A stretch of DNA of 64,000 nucleotides from positions 434,001 to 498,000 of the forward strand of contig NZ_JAFIMU010000010.1 in NCBI RefSeq assembly GCF_017302985.1, written 5' to 3'. Positions 8,073 through 17,112 of this stretch are shown here, piece after piece (the first letter of the stretch is position 1; each line of letters starts with the position of its first letter). The stretch is from Corallococcus macrosporus (GTDB taxonomy: Bacteria; Myxococcota; Myxococcia; Myxococcales; Myxococcaceae). The notes under the pieces were generated by a model, which was not told the origin of the DNA, ran no database searches, and saw only the letters and a list, made by a program, of their open reading frames with translations. The translations under genes and the position numbers were made by a program.

Positions 8073-9623
8073 ATGGCCAGCGAAGAGACTTTCATGCGCG
8101 CCCCGGCCCCTACGCCCAAGCGCACCATCTACACGGAGGCGATGGAGATCTTCCACTTCGCGGCGGATCTCATCGGCCTGGACAAGCGGGTGCGTCTGGA
8201 GCTCGAAGAGCCCGACTACGAGCACATCTTCTACGTCACCGCGAAGCTCAAGGACCGCCTGGTCCCGCTCCTGCCGGAGGAGGCCAAGTCCTTCGCGGAC
8301 CTGCCCGTCACCCAGGTGCGCAACCCCGAAGGCCTGGAGCGCCTGGCCAACGGCAACCTGATCCTCAACGGCCGCGCCCTGCTGGGCTCCGACGTCGCCA
8401 TCCGCCACGGCCACCTGCGCCTGCCGGACGGTCACGTCTACCAGCTGGTCCCCGGTGAGTCGCAGCGCTTCAAGGCCTACCGCGTCCAGCACAACCAGGC
8501 CCGTGGCCCCTACAAGGGCGGCCTGCGCTACCACCGCGAAGTGTCCCTGGACCTCTTCAAGGCCCTGGCCGCGGAGATGACCTGGAAGACGGCCATCGCC
8601 GAGGTTCCGTTCGGCGGCGGCAAGGGCGGCATCCAGCTGGACCCGCGCGAGTACGGCCGCGAGGAGCTGGAGGCCATCACCCTGCGCTTCATGTACCGGC
8701 TCAAGAGCCTCATCGGGCCGAACATCGACATCCCGGCGCCGGACGTGGGCACGAACCCGGAGATCATGGCGCTGCTCTACCGCCAGTTCTCCGACGGTGA
8801 GCGCGAGCGCCACAACCTGCGCGGCATCGTCACCGGCAAGGACGTGCGCATCGGTGGTTCGGAAGGCCGCGGCAAGGCCACCGGCCAGGGCGTCGCGTTC
8901 TGCATCGAGGACTACTACGCCGACCGCGGCGAGTCCGTGAAGGGCAAGACCTTCGTCCTCCAGGGCTTCGGCAACGTGGGCAGCCACGCCGCCATGATCC
9001 TGGCGAACATGGGCGCGCGCCTGCTGGCGGTGAACGACGCCGACGGCTCCATCTTCAACGGCGACGGCATCGACGTGAACGCGCTGGCCGCCTACGTGGC
9101 GGACCCGAAGAACCTCAAGCGCTCCGTCGTGGGCTTCCCGGGCGCCCAGCGCATCGAGAAGAAGGACCTGTGGGACGTCCAGGCGGACATCCTCGTGCCG
9201 GCGGCGCTCGGCGGTGAGATCACCGCGGACGTCGCGGAGCGCCTCAAGGTCAAGCTCATCGCGGAGGGCGCCAACGGCCCCACCACCCCGGAGGCCGACC
9301 GCGTCCTGCAGAAGCGCGGCATCGAGCTCATCCCGGACATCATCGCCAACGCGGGCGGCGTGACGGTGTCCTACTACGAGTGGATCCAGAACAAGCGCAT
9401 GGAGCGCTGGAGCGAGGCGGAAGTCGATCAGCGCCTCGAGCGCGCCATGAAGCGCAACTACCGCATCATCCGGGACATCTCGCGCAACCAGCCGCGCAAG
9501 ACGGAGATGCACGACAGCCGCCCGTACTGCATCGGGAAGACGGTGGACAGCCGCTGCGCCGCGATGATCCTCGCGCTCAAGCGCATCGAAGCCCACTACC
9601 TGCTGGAAGGCTTCTCGCAGTAA
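8073..9623 (+). CDS. gdhA: glutamate dehydrogenase (Glu/Leu/Phe/Val dehydrogenase family)
   Basis: The 516-residue protein contains the family core: HNQARGPYKGGLRYH substrate loop with catalytic-type lysines, PFGGGKGGI, the PAPDVGTN motif, the nucleotide-binding VLQGFGNVGSHAA and the EGANGPTTPEAD signature. It interconverts glutamate with 2-oxoglutarate plus ammonia in the cytoplasm, linking nitrogen and carbon metabolism. It carries an N-terminal extension of roughly 90 residues over the usual 410-450, seen in some delta-proteobacterial members. I prefer the ATG at 8073, with AAGGA upstream, over the longer frame from 7995. An inverted repeat and a promoter-like element precede it. Coenzyme preference cannot be read from the sequence with confidence. 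Confidence 0.95.
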   Translation: MASEETFMRAPAPTPKRTIYTEAMEIFHFAADLIGLDKRVRLELEEPDYEHIFYVTAKLKDRLVPLLPEEAKSFADLPVTQVRNPEGLERLANGNLILNGRALLGSDVAIRHGHLRLPDGHVYQLVPGESQRFKAYRVQHNQARGPYKGGLRYHREVSLDLFKALAAEMTWKTAIAEVPFGGGKGGIQLDPREYGREELEAITLRFMYRLKSLIGPNIDIPAPDVGTNPEIMALLYRQFSDGERERHNLRGIVTGKDVRIGGSEGRGKATGQGVAFCIEDYYADRGESVKGKTFVLQGFGNVGSHAAMILANMGARLLAVNDADGSIFNGDGIDVNALAAYVADPKNLKRSVVGFPGAQRIEKKDLWDVQADILVPAALGGEITADVAERLKVKLIAEGANGPTTPEADRVLQKRGIELIPDIIANAGGVTVSYYEWIQNKRMERWSEAEVDQRLERAMKRNYRIIRDISRNQPRKTEMHDSRPYCIGKTVDSRCAAMILALKRIEAHYLLEGFSQ

Positions 9624-9654
9624 CCGCTTCAGCCGGTTCCCGCGTCGCCCCCCC

Positions 9655-9700
9655 GGGGCACGGTGTCTTCCCTCTTCAGGGGAAGGGCCGTGCCCCGTGG
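9655..9700. terminator. hairpin between convergent gdhA and PilZ genes
   Basis: GGGGCACGG (9655-9663) pairs with CCGTGCCCC (9688-9696) around a further CTTCCC/GGGAAG pairing. It lies between two convergent stop codons and is followed by a short T-containing stretch on the plus strand, so a shared terminator is likely. Confidence 0.6.
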
Positions 9701-9704
9701 TGTT

Positions 9705-10064
9705 TCAGTGCATCACCCGCTCGCGGTCCACCAAGAGCAGCGGCGCGTCATCCATGGTCTCGTAGGCCACGATGCGCAGGCCCACCCCGCGGCTGTTGCC
9801 GGGCCGCCCGTCCTTGCGGCCGAAGGCCAGCGCCACCTGGTAGCGGACCTCGCACAGGCACGTCATCTCCGTGCCGTCCTCGCCCGCGAACGTCACCTTC
9901 AGCTTCTCGCCCAGCCCCAGCGAGTCGCGCACCTCGATGAACATGCCCCGCGCGCTGATGTTGCGGCCAATGCCCCGCATCATCCCGTCCTGCGTGGACA
10001 GGTACACGGTGAAGATCTTGTCGAAGCGCAGGTGGGAGCGGCGTTCCTGGGGCTGCGTGTTCAT
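9705..10064 (-). CDS. PilZ domain protein (putative c-di-GMP receptor)
   Basis: This 119-residue protein is essentially one PilZ domain. The N-terminal RRSHLR region supplies an RxxxR motif (Arg9-Arg13), and NISARGMFIE gives the second (D/N)xSxxG signature; together these form the c-di-GMP binding site in the family. A beta-barrel-like remainder follows with GVGLRIV near the end. The ATG at 10064 puts the RxxxR close to the N-terminus as usual; the longer frame from 10136 adds an unconvincing leader. It could respond to diguanylate cyclases such as the GGDEF fusion upstream, but that link is inference. It is divergent from the exported-protein gene. Confidence 0.88.
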   Translation of the reverse strand: MNTQPQERRSHLRFDKIFTVYLSTQDGMMRGIGRNISARGMFIEVRDSLGLGEKLKVTFAGEDGTEMTCLCEVRYQVALAFGRKDGRPGNSRGVGLRIVAYETMDDAPLLLVDRERVMH

Positions 10065-10116
10065 GCGGGGAGGGCTCCGAAACAGGTGGGGACAGGGGCA
10101 AACTACACGGTGGCAT

Positions 10117-10143
10117 GATGTAGGCAAAATAATCACCTACATC
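10117..10143. promoter_or_regulatory. inverted repeat between pilZ-type gene and exported-protein gene
   Basis: GATGTAGG and CCTACATC form perfect 8-base arms around an AT-rich 11-base loop, in the intergenic region of two divergent genes (starts at 10064 and 10263). Position and composition suggest a regulator site or promoter region rather than a terminator. Confidence 0.5.
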
Positions 10144-10262
10144 CACCCTGACGCACCATGGCGCACCATGGCCCATTTCACGGGAAAGCGCTGCCCCCGG
10201 CGCGGCGGGAGTGGCAGCATCCCCGGGCTGTCCTTCCCCCCTTTTTTCCGGAGTTTCCCGCC

Positions 10263-10898
10263 GTGAATCGCTTCCTGGCCGCCGCCTTTGCCCTCCTTGT
10301 GCCCACGCTCGCCCTGGCCGACGTGGACTCGCGCTTCGCGAAGCTGCGTGACGAGTCCGAGCCCCTGGGCGGCCTGGGGGCCTTCCTGGAGAAGTACGTG
10401 GGCGAGTGTGACGGGGCGCTCGTGGATCCGCAGTGCAAGCAGCAGGCGGAGGCCTTCCGCAAGAAGTACACGGGCAAGCGCCTCTACATGATCATCACCG
10501 AGGACGACGCGGGCATGCTGTCCCCGGGCGACTTCAACCCCGGCACCAACGAGTACACCATCAACATCACGCCCTTCTTCGCGGGCGGGAAGTACGGGCT
10601 GTCCCACGGCACGCCGAAGAAGACGGACGCGCAGGGCAACCCGGTGATGAACTACCTCGTGGTGAGTGGCACGGCGCCGGACATGTGGAACGGCGGCACG
10701 TTCAACCGCATGTTCATGGCCCGGGGCGTGCGCGCGCAGGTCGTCTTCACGCCGCAGTCGGTGTGGACGCTGCCCAAGAAGGGCGGCGGCAAGAACTACG
10801 GCGTCAACGCCCGCATCGAGGCCATCCTCGTCACCGAGGGCCGCACCGGCAACCAGCTGGGACTGTGGCTCAACGGCAAGGACGCGGCCGCGAAGTAG
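10263..10898 (+). CDS. exported protein of unknown function
   Basis: I do not recognise this family. Starting at GTG 10263 gives 211 residues with a clear signal peptide (NRFLAAAFALLVPTLALA, cleavage after ALA) and a mature domain of about 190 residues. Notable segments are FLEKYVGECDGALVDPQCKQ, with two cysteines that may form a disulfide, and YMIITEDDAGMLSPGDF. The rest is beta-rich, including FTPQSVWTLPKK. It is predicted to be periplasmic. The longer frame from 10158 runs through the upstream untranslated region and is not supported. It converges with the HtrA gene, with 13 bases between stops. Confidence 0.72.
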   Translation: MNRFLAAAFALLVPTLALADVDSRFAKLRDESEPLGGLGAFLEKYVGECDGALVDPQCKQQAEAFRKKYTGKRLYMIITEDDAGMLSPGDFNPGTNEYTINITPFFAGGKYGLSHGTPKKTDAQGNPVMNYLVVSGTAPDMWNGGTFNRMFMARGVRAQVVFTPQSVWTLPKKGGGKNYGVNARIEAILVTEGRTGNQLGLWLNGKDAAAK

Positions 10899-10911
10899 CG
10901 GCCTGGGGCCG

Positions 10912-12447
10912 TCAGCGGGCGATGGCGATGTACTGGAGCGCGTCGCCCCGCTGCACGCGCAGGAGGATGCTGGCCCCGGCGCTGCCCCGCTCCAGGGCGG
11001 CCTTCACCCCGGCGGCATCCTTCACGCGGCGGCGGTTCACCTCCATGACGACGTCGCCCGCGAGCAGTCCGGCCTGCTCCGCCGGGCTGCGCGGCACCAC
11101 GCCGGACACGAGCGCGCCCAGGAAGGACTCGTAGCCCAGGGGCGCCGCCACCTCCGGCGTCAAATCCCGCAGCACCAGCCCCAGGTCGTTCGCGGAGCTG
11201 CCGCCCCGGCTGGAGAGCCCCTCGGTGGCCTCCTGCGCGGGCCGGGCCACGAGCCGCACCGACACCTCCTGGGTGCCGCCGTCGCGCAGCAGCGTCAGCT
11301 TCGCCTCCGTGCCCGGCGCCAGGAGCGCCACCTTGCGCAGCAGTTGGAGGTAGCTGCCGATGGGCCGGCCATTCACCGCCACCAGCCGGTCCCCGGGACG
11401 GATGTGCGCCTGGGCGGCGGGGCTGCCGCGGTAGACGTCCTTCACCACGGGGGCCGTGGCGGTGGCGTCCGCGCCGTCCTCGTTGATGACGACGCCCAGC
11501 CAGCCGCGCTCCAGCTTCCCGTTCTCCCGCAGGTTGGGCAGCAGGTCCTTCACCAGGTTGATGGGCACCGCGAAGCCGATGCCCTGCCCTTCGCTGATGA
11601 TGGCGGTGTTCACGCCAATCACTTCGCCCTTCATGTTGAAGAGGGGGCCGCCGGAGTTGCCCGGGTTGATGAGCGCGTCCGTCTGGATGAAGTCGTCGAA
11701 CTGGCCCACGCCCAGCACGCGCTCCTTCGCGGAGATCATGCCGTGCGCCACCGAGTGGTCCAGGCCGAACGGGTTGCCGATGGCCACCACCCAGTCCCCC
11801 ACCTCCAGCGCGTCGGAGTCGCCCAGGTAGACCGCCGGCAGCGTCCCCAGCCCGGCGCCGTTGAGCCGCAGGAGCGCCACGTCCGTGGACGCGTCGCGGC
11901 CCACCACCTCGGCGGGGAACTCGCGGCCGTCCGCCAGCCGCACGGACACCTGCTGCACCGGCACCTCGCGGGGGCCGTCCTTGCCGGGCGTGATGCCGGA
12001 GCCGGACGGGTACACCGCCGGGCCCTGCGCGTTGGCGACGACGTGGTTGTTGGTGACGACCAGCCCGTCAGGCGTCAGCACGAAGCCGGAGCCGGTGGAG
12101 CGCTTCACCGCGCCCGCCACCGCGCCGGGCCCCACCGTGGTGATGTTCACCACGCCCGCCTCCACCGCGCGGATCAGCGGCGCCAGCGACGTGGGGGGCG
12201 TGAAGCGCGGCAGGCCCGAGTAGCCCGCGGGGCGCTCGCGCCAGAGCGAGGACACGCCCGCGATGGCCGGAGCATCCGTCGCCTCGGGAGGAGGCGCGGC
12301 GAAGTACGCGATGTGCTCGCGCACCCGGGCCTGGAGCCAGGGCGTGAGCGGATCCTCGGCGGCTCCCGCCACCGGGGCGAGCGCCACCACGAGAAGGACG
12401 CTGAGCAGTCGGACGGACACGGGGCGGCAGCTTACACGGCGGGCCAT
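10912..12447 (-). CDS. HtrA/DegP-type periplasmic serine protease with two PDZ domains
   Basis: The 511-residue protein starts with a signal peptide (LLSVLLVVALAPVAGA) and then a trypsin-like domain with the complete triad: His135 in TNNHVV, Asp189 in ASTDVALLRL and Ser265 in NPGNSGGPLF. Two C-terminal PDZ domains follow, at about 305-400 (WLGVVIN ... RPGDRLVAVNG) and 420-510 (GVVPRSPAEQAGLLAGDV). HtrA proteases degrade or refold misfolded envelope proteins. A roughly 110-residue segment between signal and protease is longer than usual. It is the last of a same-strand set with ftsH, a sigma region 1.1 gene and grpE, which fits a stress-response neighbourhood. The ATG at 12447 is chosen; other starts are possible. 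Confidence 0.92.
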   Translation of the reverse strand: MARRVSCRPVSVRLLSVLLVVALAPVAGAAEDPLTPWLQARVREHIAYFAAPPPEATDAPAIAGVSSLWRERPAGYSGLPRFTPPTSLAPLIRAVEAGVVNITTVGPGAVAGAVKRSTGSGFVLTPDGLVVTNNHVVANAQGPAVYPSGSGITPGKDGPREVPVQQVSVRLADGREFPAEVVGRDASTDVALLRLNGAGLGTLPAVYLGDSDALEVGDWVVAIGNPFGLDHSVAHGMISAKERVLGVGQFDDFIQTDALINPGNSGGPLFNMKGEVIGVNTAIISEGQGIGFAVPINLVKDLLPNLRENGKLERGWLGVVINEDGADATATAPVVKDVYRGSPAAQAHIRPGDRLVAVNGRPIGSYLQLLRKVALLAPGTEAKLTLLRDGGTQEVSVRLVARPAQEATEGLSSRGGSSANDLGLVLRDLTPEVAAPLGYESFLGALVSGVVPRSPAEQAGLLAGDVVMEVNRRRVKDAAGVKAALERGSAGASILLRVQRGDALQYIAIAR

Positions 12448-12490
12448 GGCGTCAGGGCCCAACAGACCGGTGCCCCCTGCCCTTCCCGGC

Positions 12491-12520
12491 CGCGCCCCGG
12501 AGGCTTCCTTCCGGGACGCG
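12491..12520 (-). terminator. hairpin downstream of grpE
   Basis: CGCGCCCCGGA pairs with TCCGGGACGCG with one mismatch, in the 93-base gap between grpE and the htrA-type gene. There is no T-run, so it may be an attenuating or RNA-stabilising hairpin rather than a full terminator. Confidence 0.4.
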
Positions 12521-12540
12521 GGCAGGCGGCGAAGAGGCGC

Positions 12541-13131
12541 TCAGGCCTGGGCCGGGGCCACGTACCGGGCCACCTTCACCCGGGCGGGGCGGATGATGCG
12601 GTCCTTCAGGCGGTAGCCCGCGCGGAACTCGGCGACCACCTTCTGGTCGTCGTCCTGTACGGGTGTGACCTCCATGTCGGCCGCCTCGGCGAGGTTCGGA
12701 TCATACGGGCGCCCCACCACCTGGAGGCGCTCGATGCCGGTGGCCTGGGCCTTGGACAGCAGGCTGTCGCGGATCATCCGCACGCCCTGCACCAGGGGAG
12801 ACTGGTCCTGCTGGCTGTTGGCCAGCACCAGGTCCAGCTCGTCGATGGCCTCCAGCAGCGTGCGGGCCACGTTGCCGCGCTCCACGTCGAGCATCCGCTC
12901 GCGCTCGCGGGTGATGCGCTGCTTGAACTCCTCGCGGTCCTTGGTCAGGTCCTGGAGCCCCCGGGCCAGCTCGTTCACCCGGCGGCGCGCCGCCTCCAGC
13001 TCCGACTGGAGCCGCGCCACCTCGCCATCCTGGGCGGCCTCGGCCTGCGTGTCGGAGGACGCGCCCTCCGCCTCACGTTCGGCGGAAGCCTGCGTCTCCG
13101 GGGTCTCGTCGCTGCGGGGATTGCCGTCCAT
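12541..13131 (-). CDS. grpE: nucleotide exchange factor GrpE
   Basis: The 196-residue protein has the GrpE layout: an acidic, poorly conserved N-terminus (about 1-40), a long coiled coil (VARLQSELEAARRRVNELAR onward to about residue 95), and a C-terminal beta domain with the conserved GIERLQVVGRPYDPN and the terminal VAEFRAGYRLKDRIIRPARV. GrpE releases ADP from DnaK and acts as a thermosensor of the Hsp70 cycle in the cytoplasm. No dnaK or dnaJ is adjacent; it lies between a sigma region 1.1 protein and an HtrA protease, downstream of ftsH. Confidence 0.97.
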   Translation of the reverse strand: MDGNPRSDETPETQASAEREAEGASSDTQAEAAQDGEVARLQSELEAARRRVNELARGLQDLTKDREEFKQRITRERERMLDVERGNVARTLLEAIDELDLVLANSQQDQSPLVQGVRMIRDSLLSKAQATGIERLQVVGRPYDPNLAEAADMEVTPVQDDDQKVVAEFRAGYRLKDRIIRPARVKVARYVAPAQA

Positions 13132-13215
13132 TGTCGAACCTGCGCCAGGGGTTGGAAGAAGCGGACCTCGATGAGCGGCGCGAACGTAACCGCGAGGGCG
13201 GCCCTGTCAACGCGC

Positions 13216-13464
13216 CTAGTGGTTCGACGGAGCCTGGGGCGGCGCTTCCGCCATGAAGCCGTGGTCCACCTGCCCCGTCACCTCGTCGATGATCTCCACC
13301 TGGGCGGCACGAAGGGAGTAGTAGAGGAGCCACCGCTCGGCGGCCGTCAGCGTCCCCGGGGGCAGCGCCTCCTCGATCTCCTGCACCGTGAGCCGGCCGT
13401 CCTTCAGGCCCTTGGCGAACAATGCTTTCCGCGCGACGTAGCTCTTTCCGATCCGGTTCTCCAC
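13216..13464 (-). CDS. stand-alone sigma-70 region 1.1-like protein
   Basis: An 82-residue protein that looks like the autoinhibitory region 1.1 of RpoD without the rest of the sigma factor. The match is ALFAKGLKDGRLTVQEIEEA, followed by LPPGTLTAAERW, LYYSLRAAQVEIIDE and VTGQ. In RpoD this domain occludes the DNA-binding channel until RNA polymerase binds. Here it could modulate RNA polymerase or a sigma factor in trans, but that is inference. The GTG start at 13464 is fixed by a strong AAGGAGG seven bases upstream. It sits between ftsH and grpE on the same strand, separated from ftsH by a strong terminator, so it probably has its own promoter. Confidence 0.8.
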   Translation of the reverse strand: MENRIGKSYVARKALFAKGLKDGRLTVQEIEEALPPGTLTAAERWLLYYSLRAAQVEIIDEVTGQVDHGFMAEAPPQAPSNH

Positions 13465-13482
13465 GGCGACGCCTCCTTGTCG

Positions 13483-13540
13483 TCAGAAAGTAATTTCGCC
13501 CACCGGCCACCGCAGGCTGGCGGTGGATCCGGTGGGCGAA
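13483..13540 (-). terminator. strong terminator downstream of ftsH
   Basis: TTCGCCCACCGG (13495-13506) and CCGGTGGGCGAA (13529-13540) form a perfect 12-base stem, extended by an inner CCACCGC/GCGGTGG pairing. On the minus strand it is followed by ATTACTTTCT. It lies 30 bases past the ftsH stop. Confidence 0.85.
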
Positions 13541-13569
13541 GGGCTGCCCGGAGGGCAGGCAGGCTCAAC

Positions 13570-15615
13570 TCATGAGTCGAGCTTGCCTTCCGCGTGCTGC
13601 GTCGGCGGGACGACCGGCTCGGTCTCCGTGCCGCCCACGGGGTGCGCGGAGATGACCGTGCGCGCCTCGGGGTGGAGCAGACCGCGCTGCGCCAGGACCT
13701 TGGGCCCCAGGATGGCGATCATCGCTTCCTCCTCGATGACCTCCGTCGCCAGCAGCCGCGCCGCCAGGGCCTCCACCTTGTCGCGGTTCGTGTGCAGGAC
13801 CTCCCGGGCGCGGTCGAGCGCCTCGGAGACCATCTTGCGGACCTCCTCGTCAATCATCCGCGCCGTCTGCTCGGAGTAGCTGCGCGACTCCGGCATGCCC
13901 GCGGACCTGAGGAAGCCCGGTCCCTGCTCACCGCTCAGCGCCACCGGACCCAGCGTGCTCATGCCGTAGTCGCGGACCATCATCTTGGCGATCTCCGTCG
14001 CCTGCTTGATGTCGTTGGACGCGCCGGTGGACACCTCGCCGATGAAGATCTCCTCCGCCGCGCGGCCGCCCATCATGCCGGCCATCTTGTCGCGCAGCTC
14101 GTCGAAGGACATGAGGTAGCGGTCCTCCAGCGGCAGCGACATGGTGTAGCCCAGCGCCGCCAGGCCGCGCGGGATGATGGACACCTTCGTCACCCGCTCC
14201 GCGTAGGGCAGCATCCAGCCCACCACCGCGTGGCCCGCCTCGTGGTGCGCGACGATCTCCTTCTCGCGCTCGTTCATGCGGCGGTTCTTCTTCTCCAGAC
14301 CCGCGACGACACGCTCGATGGCCTCGTCGAAGTCCGCCCGCATCACCGCGTCGCGGTTCTTGCGAGCGGCCAGCAGCGCCGCCTCGTTCACGACGTTGGC
14401 CAGGTCCGCGCCGGCGAAGCCCGGGGTGCGGGAGGCCAGCTGCTTCAGGTCCACGTCCGCGGCCAGCTTCACGCCCTTGGCGTGGATCTCCAGCACGCGC
14501 TCGCGGCCGCGCTTGTCCGGACGGTCCACCAGCACCTGCCGGTCGAAGCGGCCCGGGCGCATCAGCGCGCTGTCCAAAATCTCCGGACGGTTCGTCGCCG
14601 CCAGGATGATGAGGCCCGCGCGGCTGTCGAAGCCGTCCATCTCCGCGAGCAGCTGGTTGAGCGTCTGCTCACGCTCGTCATGGCCGCCGGCCACGCCCGA
14701 GTTGCGGCTCTTGCCGATGGCGTCCAGCTCATCGATGAAGATGATGCACGGCGCCTTCGCGGTGGCCTGGGCGAAGAGGTCGCGGACACGGGCCGCGCCG
14801 ACGCCCACGAACATCTCCACGAACTCGGAGCCGGAGAGGTTGAAGAAGGGCACGCCCGCTTCACCCGCCACGGCCCGCGCCAGCAGCGTCTTGCCCGTGC
14901 CCGGAGGGCCCACGAGCAGCACGCCCTTGGGGATGCGGCCACCCAGACGGCGGAACTTCTCCGGCGTCTTGAGGAACTCGACGATTTCGCGAAGCTCGTC
15001 CACGGCCTCGTCCACGCCGGCCACGTCCTTGAAGCCCACGCCGGTGTCGGCTTCCGCCTGCACCTTCGCGCGCGTCTTGCCAAAGGACATGACGCTCTGC
15101 GGGCCCTGGCCCATGCCGCCGGACATCCGGCGCATCATGAAGCTCCAGAAGAGGATGAGGAGGCCCATCGGGATGAGCCAGATCCACAACACTTCGCTGA
15201 AACTCGACTGGGGGACGGCCTCGAACTGGATGCCCTTCTGCTCCAGCAGCGGCACCAGGCCCTCGTCACCGGGGACGCGGTAGGCCATCCACGGCAGGGC
15301 GCTGGGCTCGCTGCGCAGGGTGCCGCGCTCGCCCGGAGGCGGCTGGGCATTGTCCTTGAGGAAACCCTTCACCCACTCATTGGAAATCTGGACGCGGCTG
15401 AACTGATTGTTCTCCACCGCGTCGCGCAGTTGGCTGTACGACACCCGGCGCACGCCCGCGTCCTGAAACACGTTCCGGAACAGCAGGAACCCCAGGACGA
15501 GCAGGAGGATGTAGCCCAGTGGTGAGCCGAACTTGAACCCACCTTTCGTGGGTGTTGGCTTGTCGCTCTTCTTTCCGCGCGGGCCCATCCCCGGCGGCAG
15601 GTCCTGTGGCTTCAT
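13570..15615 (-). CDS. ftsH: ATP-dependent zinc metalloprotease FtsH (first copy)
   Basis: The 681-residue protein has an N-terminal membrane segment ([14 protein letters not shown]), a periplasmic loop, a second membrane segment ([16 protein letters not shown]), an AAA domain with Walker A GPPGTGKT (236-243) and second region FIDELDAIG, and a zinc protease domain with HEAGH (458-462). FtsH degrades damaged membrane proteins and regulatory proteins such as heat-shock sigma factors and LpxC. I start at ATG 15615 (MKPQDLPPG); the frame upstream to 15807 lacks homology. A second, distinct ftsH lies at 42897-44813. A strong terminator follows this one. Confidence 0.95.
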   Translation of the reverse strand: MKPQDLPPGMGPRGKKSDKPTPTKGGFKFGSPLGYILLLVLGFLLFRNVFQDAGVRRVSYSQLRDAVENNQFSRVQISNEWVKGFLKDNAQPPPGERGTLRSEPSALPWMAYRVPGDEGLVPLLEQKGIQFEAVPQSSFSEVLWIWLIPMGLLILFWSFMMRRMSGGMGQGPQSVMSFGKTRAKVQAEADTGVGFKDVAGVDEAVDELREIVEFLKTPEKFRRLGGRIPKGVLLVGPPGTGKTLLARAVAGEAGVPFFNLSGSEFVEMFVGVGAARVRDLFAQATAKAPCIIFIDELDAIGKSRNSGVAGGHDEREQTLNQLLAEMDGFDSRAGLIILAATNRPEILDSALMRPGRFDRQVLVDRPDKRGRERVLEIHAKGVKLAADVDLKQLASRTPGFAGADLANVVNEAALLAARKNRDAVMRADFDEAIERVVAGLEKKNRRMNEREKEIVAHHEAGHAVVGWMLPYAERVTKVSIIPRGLAALGYTMSLPLEDRYLMSFDELRDKMAGMMGGRAAEEIFIGEVSTGASNDIKQATEIAKMMVRDYGMSTLGPVALSGEQGPGFLRSAGMPESRSYSEQTARMIDEEVRKMVSEALDRAREVLHTNRDKVEALAARLLATEVIEEEAMIAILGPKVLAQRGLLHPEARTVISAHPVGGTETEPVVPPTQHAEGKLDS

Positions 15616-15763
15616 CGTCGGCACGCTCGCCCTCCCCCTCCCCCGTACAGACGACACCATGTCGTATGACGGTTCCCTCAGCCGGCCAAAGATGGTCACC
15701 CCCGCCAAGCCGTCAACCGCAGGGCGTGATCGGACGACAACGAACGGGGTCAGGACTGTCCGA

Positions 15764-16702
15764 TCAGCGGCAGTCGACGCGGACCAGGGGCTCGCCCACG
15801 AACTCACTGCCCAACAGGTAGCCGCGCCCGTCCTGGAGGAACGTCACGGCCTCCGCCTGGGCCTGGCTCGCGCCGGGCACCTCCACCACCTGCGCCTGGA
15901 CGAAGTCCTCCAGCCGCTTCGCGTCCGGGCGGCGCAGCTCCCACACGCGGGTGTACGTGCGGACCAGCAGGCGCTGGCCGGAGGGGTGCAGGGCGGCGGC
16001 CGTGGCCAGCCGGTCCACGTCATCCGGCACGCGCAGGGTGCCCAGCTTGCGCGCCTTGCCCGTGGCGCCGGGCTTCAGCCCCTCCACCGAGTACAGGTCG
16101 CCCAGGGACACGCGCGTCTTGGTGAGGATGCCCACCTGACCGGAGCGGCCATCGACGATGAGCGACTCGGCGTCGTGGGGGCCGTCCTCGTAGGTGAAGA
16201 GCAGCGTCTCCACCGGGACCGAGGCGTTCTCCACGGCCGCGGGCTCCGGCAGCCGGAACAGGCGCACCTCCTTGCGCCGCTCGAAGTTGTCGCCGGTGTC
16301 CGCCAGGAAGATGCAGGACTCCTTGCCCCCTGGCGCGCACGGGCCCACGGCGACGTCTTCGATGTCGCGCGGATCCGCGCCGGTGAGCGTGAGGGTGGCC
16401 TTCACCGCGCCCGTCTCGTCCAGGGCGAACAGCTCGAAGGCGTTGTTGGAGTCGTTGTGTCCCCAGAAGATGCCGGGGTGCTTCTGGCTGGCGGCCAGCC
16501 CGGACAGCTCCGGGACCTGCTTCGGCACGGCGCCCGTCTGATGGCCGTCCGTGTAGAGCAGGCAGCCCTCCATCCCCGTGGCGGGCACCTGCTGCAGGCC
16601 GGCGTCCGGGGCGTTGGCGCCGGTGGGCGTGGGGCGGGAGCTGGAGCAGGCGGCGGACAGCAGGAAGCCCGCGGCGGCGAGCAGACGCGTGGAGGGGCGC
16701 AC
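15764..16702 (-). CDS. lipoprotein of unknown function, probable beta-propeller
   Basis: A 312-residue lipoprotein with signal [13 protein letters not shown] (lipobox SAAC, Cys19). The mature part contains repeated beta-strand blocks such as [57 protein letters not shown] and [15 protein letters not shown]. These resemble propeller blades of phytase/esterase-like proteins, though I cannot place it in a named family. Acidic residues in the loops could bind calcium. It lies two bases after the Nudix gene stop on the same strand, so the two are probably co-transcribed. It is predicted to sit on an envelope membrane. Confidence 0.75.
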   Translation of the reverse strand: MRPSTRLLAAAGFLLSAACSSSRPTPTGANAPDAGLQQVPATGMEGCLLYTDGHQTGAVPKQVPELSGLAASQKHPGIFWGHNDSNNAFELFALDETGAVKATLTLTGADPRDIEDVAVGPCAPGGKESCIFLADTGDNFERRKEVRLFRLPEPAAVENASVPVETLLFTYEDGPHDAESLIVDGRSGQVGILTKTRVSLGDLYSVEGLKPGATGKARKLGTLRVPDDVDRLATAAALHPSGQRLLVRTYTRVWELRRPDAKRLEDFVQAQVVEVPGASQAQAEAVTFLQDGRGYLLGSEFVGEPLVRVDCR

Positions 16703-16704
16703 GG

Positions 16705-17112
16705 TCAGTGGTCCAGGTCCAGCAGCCGGGCCAGCGTCTTCGCGTCCGCGTCGGGGAAGCGGTACTGGCCCATCTCCTCCAGGGCCACCCAGCGGTGGTC
16801 ATGCACGCGCAGGTGGTGGATCTCCGCGTCCGGCTGGCTCAGGCGGCAGCGGAACACGCGGAAGTCGATGTCGTAGGTCGGGTACTCGTGGTGCGTGTGC
16901 ATGACCTGCTCGAGCACCTCGATGCGGACCCCCATCTCCTCCTGGAGCTCGCGGGCGAGCGCCACCGCGTCGTGCTCCCCCTCCTCCACCCGGCCGCCCG
17001 GGAACTCCCACAGCAGGGGCAGCGACGCGGACGGAGGACGCTGGGTGATGAGGTAGCGACCCATCTCGTTCTGGAGCATCGCGCCGACGACGCGCACGTG
17101 ACGACGGGTCAT
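16705..17112 (-). CDS. Nudix hydrolase (MutT-like)
   Basis: A 135-residue protein with a complete Nudix box, GX5EX7REUXEEXGU, from Gly40 to Val62 (GGRVEEGEHDAVALARELQE is its core). The preceding LLWEFPGG is typical of MutT/NudG enzymes that clean oxidised or modified (deoxy)nucleotides such as 8-oxo-dGTP or 5-hydroxy-dCTP. The substrate cannot be decided from sequence. It starts MTRRHVRVVGAML, with the first strand of the fold beginning at once, so the start is secure. It precedes the propeller lipoprotein by two bases. Confidence 0.9.
   Translation of the reverse strand: MTRRHVRVVGAMLQNEMGRYLITQRPPSASLPLLWEFPGGRVEEGEHDAVALARELQEEMGVRIEVLEQVMHTHHEYPTYDIDFRVFRCRLSQPDAEIHHLRVHDHRWVALEEMGQYRFPDADAKTLARLLDLDH

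Noticed and set aside
10666-13575. 969-codon plus-strand ORF and other very long antisense ORFs
   Set aside because: They mirror real minus-strand genes in high-GC DNA, translate to His/Arg/Gln-rich nonsense and contain no known domain.
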